64,000 bases of DNA from contig OZ241880.1 of assembly GCA_965203505.1 (NCBI GenBank), positions 2,046,001 through 2,110,000 on the forward strand. Reading direction: 5' to 3'. Below are positions 57,405-64,000 of this stretch, piece by piece (within the stretch, counting starts at the first letter, position 1; every line of letters begins with the position of its first letter). Made by a program: the position numbers and the translations under genes. A model generated the notes under the pieces. That model saw only the letters and a program-made list of their open reading frames with translations, did no database searches and was not told the DNA's origin. The stretch is from Bin127 sp965203505 (GTDB lineage Bacteria; Chloroflexota; Dehalococcoidia; Lucifugimonadales; Lucifugimonadaceae).

Positions 57405-57650
57405 TTAACCGGATTGGGCATCCACAAAGTCGACCAACGCGGCCAACGTGGGGATATCGGCACAATCTTCAGCCGACATCGAAATGCCGAATTCACTGAC
57501 GACCACTCGCCCAAATGCGACGATGTCCACTGAGGACACGCCCAGATCACTCAAACTGGTGTTCAGATCATCAACCGGACCCACCGACTGCCCGTCCACT
57601 TCCAAGTTCTCCGATACCAATGCTTTGATCCGATCTGCCGTTGATGCCAT
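57405..57650 (-). CDS. Free-standing acyl carrier protein
   Basis: 81 residues from MASTADRIKALVSENLEVDG; AAAGGAAA lies 7 nt upstream of this ATG, so the longer frame to 57725 is rejected. The phosphopantetheine site is DLGVSSVDIVAFGRVV, with Ser replacing the middle of the usual DSL. The C-terminal helix (DIPTLAALVDFVDAQS) is typical. It is the only discrete carrier in the locus, directly downstream of a PKS that ends in KS-AT without its own terminal ACP, so it is the probable partner for that last condensation. Confidence 0.9.
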   Translation of the reverse strand: MASTADRIKALVSENLEVDGQSVGPVDDLNTSLSDLGVSSVDIVAFGRVVVSEFGISMSAEDCADIPTLAALVDFVDAQSG

Positions 57651-57811
57651 GTGCAATTTCCTTTCAGTTACTTTGGTGCCAACACGTCGAACAACCCTTC
57701 GACGATACAACGTTATCACGTCCAACTCATATGACCAATCGACACTTCAAGGCTGTTATCCGAATGTCTCGTCAACTTAGTCCGCGCACCTTGGAAATTG
57801 CAAGGCAATTA

Positions 57812-60800
57812 CTAAACCCAATGCCGCCGTCGTTGGAACGGATAATGCGGCAGTCCAATTCGACGCCGTGTCTCGCCAACGAAAAGACCAGCGAAGGAAA
57901 TCGCCAGTCCCATTTCATACGCTCGGGCCACGACCGAAGCGAAGCCAAATTTGTCCGCTCTAGCGTCGGGTAAAAGCAAAGTTGAAGTACGTTCGCCATT
58001 GACCGTCGATATCGCGTCTCGTTCCAACCCGACGCCAATTATCGCTTCCACCCCTAGCGTGTCAAACGTACCAAGGCATCGCTCCAACGAAGCCCCCGCG
58101 GGTTGCCGTCGACACCAATAGTCGCCGATAGTCAGTTCCGCAAGCCCCACTCGCTCGCCCGTCGCACCGCTGACGAGGGTGATAGACGGTTCGGAAATCG
58201 CAAGATCGGCCAACACAGACTCAGATCCCTTTGACCCGAAGTCAGAATCCCCGCGTTGCTCTAGTTCGCCGTAACGCACCGCGAGCTTCAGACCATCCTC
58301 GATGCTGAACGCACCAGCAACCTGCCCAGCGGCAATCTGTCCAACACCCATTCCCCACACCACGTTGGGCTTGATACCGACGCTATCCCAGAGCGACGCC
58401 ATTGCGACCTCGATGGCGTAGGACAAGGCATTGAACTGAACCGGATCGCTAATGCTGGCAACAACTTCGCCCAGGTCCGCCTGTCCATCCCACAACGGCG
58501 ATCCCGTCTCCGTTTCGAACAACCCGTTGCAACGGTCCAAAACAGCCCGAACCACCGGTTCGCTCTGATACAACAATCCAATCGACTCACCCCACCGCTC
58601 TAATCCACCGGAAAATGCAAACGCCACGCGTCTCGGCGCTTCGGGCGCTGCTTTCTCAGAGTCCACCTGTTTCGACGCGACGGCGCGCAGCCCTTCTCGA
58701 AGGCTATCGGCATCGTCGAACACCACCCCGGCACGATGACCCATGTGGCTCCGTCCCAATCCAGACGTCCAAGCCATGTCCGCTAGCACATCGGAGTCGA
58801 TCCCTTTGTCTTCACCACCTTGGTCGTCAACCCACTTCAAGTAACTCTTCGCCAAATCCCTTAGCCCCGGCTCTGATCTCGCCGAAAGCGGCAACACTCG
58901 CGCTCTGCCTTCCTCCGGCGCACCGAATTCGCCGTCAAGGTCCGACAACGCAGGTTCAACCAATCGACTATCCCCGACCACCGCCGTCCCTAGACCATTG
59001 TTCCGTTGCTCTGCACCGTTCTGACCACCGTAACCCGCCATCACCAAGTTAGCGTTGGCACCAGACATACCAAACCCGCTTACCGCTGCCAACGGAGCCC
59101 GTTGCGAGGTGCCGTTCCAACCAGTATTCTCCGTCGGAATCTCCATCGGCAGACGGTCCCAATCGACGTGCGGATTCGGCTCATCGAAGTTCAACTGCTT
59201 CGGCATCACTCCGTTTTTCATCACCAACGCAACCTTGATGACGCTGGCCACGCCCGCCGCCCGTTCCAAGTGGCCAAGGTTCCCCTTAACAGAACCGACC
59301 AACAACGGATGATCTGGGTCGCGGCCCTCTCCATAAACCGCACCCGCCGCGTGCAGCTCGATCGGATCACCCAACTGCGACGCCCCGCCGTGAGCTTCGT
59401 AGTAATCCACCTCACCCGGATCTATGCCTGCGGCATCCACCGCTTCTTGCATCACTCGTTGTTGCGCCGATCCGTTCGGCACCGTCAACCCGGCACTCGC
59501 ACCGTTCTGGTTGACCGCTGAACCAAGGATCACGCCCCAAATCCGATCACCATCCACCTCCGCATCGCGCAACCGCTTCAACACCAACATTCCGCAACCC
59601 TCACCGCGCACAAAACCGTCAGCGTCGGCATCGAACGGCTTGCTTCGACCAGTTGACGATAGCATCCCTAGGTCGGTCATGAACTCCGTGATCGGAATCG
59701 AAAGTGCCGCGTTCACACCGCCCGCCAACGCCATATCAACCTCGCCGCTGCTCACAGCCTGAACGGCTTGGTGGATCGATGCATGTGATGACGCGCATAC
59801 CAGATCCACCGGTATCGCCGGACCCTCCAAACCCAGAACGTAGGCTACTCGCCCAACCACCATGCTCGCGGTCGTGCCTAGATAGTTATCCGGGAAACCG
59901 CTCGCGGCGATCACATCCCTATACTCACTGGTTCCGACACCCACATACACCCCAGTCCGACTGCCCCTCAGAGTGTCGGGATCGATAGCCGCATCCTCTA
60001 ACGCATGCCAAGCCGTCTCCAACATCATCCGCTGTTGCGGGTCCATCGATCGAGCTTCGAGCGGCGAGATCCTGAAAAACCGGGAATCAAAATGGTCGAT
60101 CTCGTCGATGAAACCGCCCTTCCTCAACGTTTCGCTTTCGAGGTACGGGCTCCCAAAAACTCCATTCAACGCGCCGTTGTCCGCCCGACCATCCGTTATT
60201 GCATCGCCGCCCGTCTCCAGCATGTTCCAAAATTCGTCGAGGTTTCGAGCACCCGGGAAACGACAAGCCATCCCGACGATTGCGATCCCATCGACATCGC
60301 TGGGTAGGGTTTCTTCAGTCGTCTCAGCAACGACAGCCGGCGCAACGGGCAATGCGAAAACCTGAGCGTCCTCGCCCAGTTGATCTAACTCGTCCGTCAA
60401 ATGCTGGGCGAGGTCCGCCACATTGGGAAAATCAAAAACGATCGTGTTCGATGCAACATACTCCCCAGCCAACGACCGGTTCAAACGATTGCGGAACTCC
60501 ACAGCCATCAAAGAGTCCATACCTAGATCGAAGAACCCCACGGTTGCCGACGGCGACGACTGCAATCGCATCACAGCGCGCAACTCTTCGAGAAGATAGT
60601 CGGTAAGAATCGCCTCGCGGTCGGCTTGTTCAGCCGTCTTCAACTGCGTCAGCAGATCCTCGGTCGGTCCAGTTGTTTGACCTGCATCGTCGTCGCCCTC
60701 GGAGATCAAATCCTGTAGGAATTCCCTAGACCCGTCGTGACCCTCAGCGAACGTGGGCCAGTCCACCACCGCCGCCAACGCGTTAGTCGGGTCCCGTTGG

Positions 60801-63800
60801 ACAAGGGCCTCGAACGCATCGAAGCCTTGCTCCGGCGTCATCCAGCCAGTTCCGACCGCCTCCAGTTGCCCGGCGATTCGTTCCCGATGCTCCTCGGCTT
60901 CACCCAGTCCAGACCACGCGCCCCAGGCGATCGATTGGCCCGGAAGACCCAACGCACGCCGGTGCCCTGCTAGTTGATCGAGGAACGCATTTGCGGCCGA
61001 GTGGTTAGCCTGACCAGAATTCCCCAACACGCCAGCGACGCTCGAAAATAGCACGAATAAATCCAAATCTCGGTCCAATGTGGCCCGATGGAGATGCCAA
61101 GCGCCAAGCACTTTCGGCCACAACACCCGCTCGAAACTCTCCCAGCTCTGATTCGTCAATGCCGCATCGGAAAGAACACCCACGCTATGGATGACACCTC
61201 CGAGTGGCAGATCGCCCTCATCGATACCGTCCAACATCTCTTCAACCGCCGCTGCGTCTGTCACGTCTGCAATCGCTACTTCGATAGTCACACCGCGCTG
61301 TCGCAACGCATTGATCGCATTCACAGCCTCTGGATCAGGATCACGGCGCCCATTAAGCACGATCGCGCCCGCACCGCGATCAGCCAACCAGCCAGCCAAA
61401 GCGCTCCCGATGCCGCCGAGTCCGCCTGTCACAAGGTAGGTCCGATCAGCGCGCAACTCGCCTGTCGCCATCGGCGAATTCGTCAGAACCAGCTTCCCGA
61501 TATGCCGCGCCGAGCGCATGTGGTCGACCGCTAAAGCAGCTTCCGCCATCGGCCATCTGCTAAACGTGATCGGTTGCAACTCACCCGCTGAAACCCGCTC
61601 CATCAATTGACGCAGAGCTTTGCCAGGCAACTCAGGATCATGCGTCTTCAACTCGTCCAACTGCAATATCGCGTATTCAACATCAGGCCGCACCTCAGCC
61701 ATTTCCGCTTCAGTGAAGATACCAACCGCCGCCAACTCGATCCAACGACCACCATGAGCCAGACAAGCCACGTTCGCATTCAGGAAATCCTCCCCCACGA
61801 AGGAATTCAACAGGACATCAACGCCCCTACCATCCGTGGCACCAAGGATCTCCTCGCCATACTCCGTCCGCCTGCTGTCGAAGACCTGTTTAACACCTAG
61901 CGAATGCAGATAATCGTGTTTCCCCGAGCTCGCCGTGGCGAAAACCTCTGCACCTACCGCTTGTGCCATCTGGATCGCCGAAAGCCCGACGCCGCCCGCT
62001 CCAGAATGAATCAGCACCTTGTCGCCAGTCTTCAGCTTCGCCATCTCGAATGACAGCGCCGCCGTTGTGAACGTCAACGGCATCGTGGCTAGCTCAGCCG
62101 AGGAGTACTCAGAAGGAGCCGGTGCCAGCAACTCAGTACGCGTCACAACCTCACCGGCGAACGATCGGAAACACAGACCAACGACACGATCACCCACCGA
62201 AAACTCAGATACATCGGCACCAAGCTCAACCACTCGCCCGACAACCTCACCGCCCAAAACATCATCATCCAGCATCCCCATCGCAACCATCGCATCTCGG
62301 AAATTCACGCCCACCGCTTCGACAGCGACGCGAACCTCACCCGATCCCAACGGTCCGACCGACAGAACTTCCACCCGCAAACTGCCCGGTACACCTTCCT
62401 CGTCAGGCTTCAAAACCCAAGCAGAGTCGCTAGGCAACGACACTCTTTCGGTCGCCTCGCCAAATCGCTCAAGCCGAGAAACCAAACGCAGTCCGTAACG
62501 GTACGCGATGTGGTTCTCGGTGTCAGGATGCAGCAACTCATCTACGAGATCGGATACGGAATCAGTGCCATCAGGATCCAAATCGATCATGCGCGGATTC
62601 AAATGCGATGCCTCACGGTCCACAACCTTGCCCAGGCCCCACATGATCGCACCGGCGATCTCACCCGTCCGCTCGCGTTCCAACACCTGCGCGCCTCGAG
62701 TGATAAACCAAACGCCGTTCGCCGGAATTACATCTGCGTCGGCAATCCCTTGGATCATCGCCAATCCGCTGCTGCCGATGCGCTTGGCGTCGCTGGCAAA
62801 CTCGATGTTGTCCGCATCAACACCAGATCCATCAAGTCCAGCCAAATGCACGATCCCCTTGACCGGCATTTCCGCCGGCAGGTTTTCGAACAGATTTCGC
62901 CAAGATTCGCGGTCATCGGATTCGATGCCAACATCGAGTTGATCTGACACATCGAGCGTCGCCGAGCCATTCGAAACCGTCGAGTGTTTCGTCACGACTA
63001 CGGTCTGATCCCGTTGTCTGAGCTGCGCGGCCAAATCCGTCGCTACACCGGTATGGTCGCCGGCTAAAACCCAAACACCTGGCGGCTCACTCACATCTTG
63101 CGGACCCTGTGCGACGATCACGCCACGATCAGGCCTTTCGTCCGCTTCAGAAACGCCTAGGAACTCGAAATCCTCGAATCCACCCTCGGTCAATCCGCGT
63201 TCCCAAATGTCGGGGGGCGACAGGGCAGAGAGCGGTCGATATTCGTCGGCGAATCTCCACCAACCGTCCAAAGATCCGAACGTCAGGTCCATCCAGCCCT
63301 GTGGCCGCATGTTCTCAAGCGCCACCAACATACCGGAAGGTGCGAGAGTCTCCAAGCAGTTCGCCAACGTTTCGCCAAGAAATCGCGTCGCGTGCAACAC
63401 ATTCGAAGCGATCACGATGTCAAAGCTGTGCGTCTCGAAACCTTGGGACGACGGGCTCCTCTCGATGTCGAGCACCCGGTACTCGATCGACGATTCCGCG
63501 CCTCCGAAACGCCCTTCCGCCTCCGCGAAAAATCCCGCCGATATATCCGTATAAACGTAGTCGTAACGACCTTCTGGCAAAACAGGTAACACCGACGCCG
63601 TGGCCGAACCCGTTCCCGCGCCCACTTCCAAGATCCGCAACCGACGATCACCCGGCAGATCCTCCACCATCGCCGTGACAGCTTCGCTCAGCATTCGGTT
63701 AGCCGCAGCCGCAGCCGGCGCACTGATGTAAAGGTCTGCAGCACTCGGAGATCCGCTACCGAACAGCACCGTCAACGGGTCTGCATCCCCCTTCAGCACA

Positions 63801-64000
63801 TCGATCAATTCACCGACACACCGCACGAACAAACCAACTTCCGTCTGTCCGTGGTCATAACGCGCCAACATTTCCGATGCGAACTCATCGGGATCAGACG
63901 GAACCGCATCAGGCAACGGATCGTCAGGACCAACTACCACAACAAAATCACCGTCCAAATCCTCCACAATCCCTGCTCGACCCAACAACTCGAACACGCG
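57812..64000 (-). CDS. Type I polyketide synthase (partial; N-terminus beyond right edge)
   Basis: At least 2061 residues, open at the edge. Order (window numbering): cMT (~85-290, LRILEVGAGTGSATASVLPV), pseudo-KR region, ER (~545-860, GVNFRDAMVAMGML, HSGAGGVGLSAIQMAQ), KR (~870-1080, YLVTGGLGGIGSALAGWLAD; His where Tyr is usual in GQANHSAANAF), ACP (~1150-1215, LGMDSLMAVEF), KS (~1255-1690, active Cys in VDLVCASSHAS, then EAHGGASQLGDP and VKGNLGHLERAAG), AT (~1770-2040). The AT is degenerate: GMGVGQ replaces GHSxGE and the GQGSQ motif is lost. It ends with LPHYPFQRRRHWV, the post-AT linker, with no terminal ACP. Predicted product: a reduced, methyl-branched chain. Confidence 0.9.
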   Translation of the reverse strand, partial: RVFELLGRAGIVEDLDGDFVVVVGPDDPLPDAVPSDPDEFASEMLARYDHGQTEVGLFVRCVGELIDVLKGDADPLTVLFGSGSPSAADLYISAPAAAAANRMLSEAVTAMVEDLPGDRRLRILEVGAGTGSATASVLPVLPEGRYDYVYTDISAGFFAEAEGRFGGAESSIEYRVLDIERSPSSQGFETHSFDIVIASNVLHATRFLGETLANCLETLAPSGMLVALENMRPQGWMDLTFGSLDGWWRFADEYRPLSALSPPDIWERGLTEGGFEDFEFLGVSEADERPDRGVIVAQGPQDVSEPPGVWVLAGDHTGVATDLAAQLRQRDQTVVVTKHSTVSNGSATLDVSDQLDVGIESDDRESWRNLFENLPAEMPVKGIVHLAGLDGSGVDADNIEFASDAKRIGSSGLAMIQGIADADVIPANGVWFITRGAQVLERERTGEIAGAIMWGLGKVVDREASHLNPRMIDLDPDGTDSVSDLVDELLHPDTENHIAYRYGLRLVSRLERFGEATERVSLPSDSAWVLKPDEEGVPGSLRVEVLSVGPLGSGEVRVAVEAVGVNFRDAMVAMGMLDDDVLGGEVVGRVVELGADVSEFSVGDRVVGLCFRSFAGEVVTRTELLAPAPSEYSSAELATMPLTFTTAALSFEMAKLKTGDKVLIHSGAGGVGLSAIQMAQAVGAEVFATASSGKHDYLHSLGVKQVFDSRRTEYGEEILGATDGRGVDVLLNSFVGEDFLNANVACLAHGGRWIELAAVGIFTEAEMAEVRPDVEYAILQLDELKTHDPELPGKALRQLMERVSAGELQPITFSRWPMAEAALAVDHMRSARHIGKLVLTNSPMATGELRADRTYLVTGGLGGIGSALAGWLADRGAGAIVLNGRRDPDPEAVNAINALRQRGVTIEVAIADVTDAAAVEEMLDGIDEGDLPLGGVIHSVGVLSDAALTNQSWESFERVLWPKVLGAWHLHRATLDRDLDLFVLFSSVAGVLGNSGQANHSAANAFLDQLAGHRRALGLPGQSIAWGAWSGLGEAEEHRERIAGQLEAVGTGWMTPEQGFDAFEALVQRDPTNALAAVVDWPTFAEGHDGSREFLQDLISEGDDDAGQTTGPTEDLLTQLKTAEQADREAILTDYLLEELRAVMRLQSSPSATVGFFDLGMDSLMAVEFRNRLNRSLAGEYVASNTIVFDFPNVADLAQHLTDELDQLGEDAQVFALPVAPAVVAETTEETLPSDVDGIAIVGMACRFPGARNLDEFWNMLETGGDAITDGRADNGALNGVFGSPYLESETLRKGGFIDEIDHFDSRFFRISPLEARSMDPQQRMMLETAWHALEDAAIDPDTLRGSRTGVYVGVGTSEYRDVIAASGFPDNYLGTTASMVVGRVAYVLGLEGPAIPVDLVCASSHASIHQAVQAVSSGEVDMALAGGVNAALSIPITEFMTDLGMLSSTGRSKPFDADADGFVRGEGCGMLVLKRLRDAEVDGDRIWGVILGSAVNQNGASAGLTVPNGSAQQRVMQEAVDAAGIDPGEVDYYEAHGGASQLGDPIELHAAGAVYGEGRDPDHPLLVGSVKGNLGHLERAAGVASVIKVALVMKNGVMPKQLNFDEPNPHVDWDRLPMEIPTENTGWNGTSQRAPLAAVSGFGMSGANANLVMAGYGGQNGAEQRNNGLGTAVVGDSRLVEPALSDLDGEFGAPEEGRARVLPLSARSEPGLRDLAKSYLKWVDDQGGEDKGIDSDVLADMAWTSGLGRSHMGHRAGVVFDDADSLREGLRAVASKQVDSEKAAPEAPRRVAFAFSGGLERWGESIGLLYQSEPVVRAVLDRCNGLFETETGSPLWDGQADLGEVVASISDPVQFNALSYAIEVAMASLWDSVGIKPNVVWGMGVGQIAAGQVAGAFSIEDGLKLAVRYGELEQRGDSDFGSKGSESVLADLAISEPSITLVSGATGERVGLAELTIGDYWCRRQPAGASLERCLGTFDTLGVEAIIGVGLERDAISTVNGERTSTLLLPDARADKFGFASVVARAYEMGLAISFAGLFVGETRRRIGLPHYPFQRRRHWV

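Noticed and set aside
1..64000. CRISPR arrays, tRNA or rRNA genes
   Set aside because: No direct-repeat/spacer array, no T-loop plus acceptor pairing and no rRNA-like segments were found by reading; a covariance search would be needed to exclude a diverged tRNA.

Overview
The window looks like a chromosomal segment of an uncultured bacterium with moderate GC. My best guess is a marine Chloroflexota (SAR202 / Dehalococcoidia-like) lineage. That guess rests on a ubiA-ubiX-ubiD set of the menaquinone type, several NHL beta-propeller paralogues, clan AA aspartic protease remnants, many MFS exporters and abundant short palindromic interspersed repeats. It is inference; no rRNA or other phylogenetic marker was found, and I saw no tRNA, rRNA or CRISPR array.

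Layout. 1-9.9 kb is mostly housekeeping on the minus strand: a quinone side-chain and decarboxylation operon (ubiA, ubiX, ubiD cut by the left edge), mutL, three tandem MFS exporters, then a divergent threonine dehydratase-like gene. 9.9-18 kb is a defence-type block: a single-chain type IIG restriction-modification enzyme, a 1028-residue protein with a divergent Mrr-like nuclease motif, a higBA toxin-antitoxin pair, and three small membrane-protein genes, two of them tiny, overlapping and easily missed. 18-23 kb holds pyrD, a ribokinase, a CopD-like membrane protein, two paralogous small coiled-coil membrane proteins and an NHL protein. 23.2-25.6 kb is dominated by repeats and contains a gene-less, hairpin-rich stretch with a good promoter: a candidate structured RNA.

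25.6-33 kb carries a DinB-like protein, a second fused restriction-modification enzyme, two more NHL propellers, a PIN/RHH toxin-antitoxin pair with a clear palindromic operator, and an HpcH/HpaI aldolase. 33-37.5 kb encodes two paralogous surface proteins (Thr-Pro-rich stalk, then GLUG repeats). 37.5-40 kb has an MFS gene and a second PIN/RHH pair. 40.1-43.1 kb is a compact module: two paralogous ~100-residue exported proteins with a conserved HCGxH motif and a C-terminal VWxC, each followed by a 13-14 bp hairpin with a 14-nt loop, flanking a peptide-binding lipoprotein gene.

43-48.1 kb is an isolated HK97-type head module (protease, capsid, connector, small membrane protein, portal) with neither terminase nor tail genes, interrupted by host repeats. 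48.5-52.7 kb has a truncated aspartic protease fused to a fibronectin-type tail, and a 1010-residue secreted FN3 protein preceded by a small ORF with a ten-G tract and an ATGA overlap, a plausible phase-variation switch. 52.9-55.5 kb has a bacterial GOLPH3-like protein and an NCS2 permease fused to a degenerate anti-sigma-like ATPase domain. 55.5-64 kb is a type I polyketide locus: an alpha/beta hydrolase, a phosphopantetheinyl transferase, a free acyl carrier protein, and a large PKS (cMT, ER, KR, ACP, KS and an AT lacking its catalytic serine), cut by the right edge.
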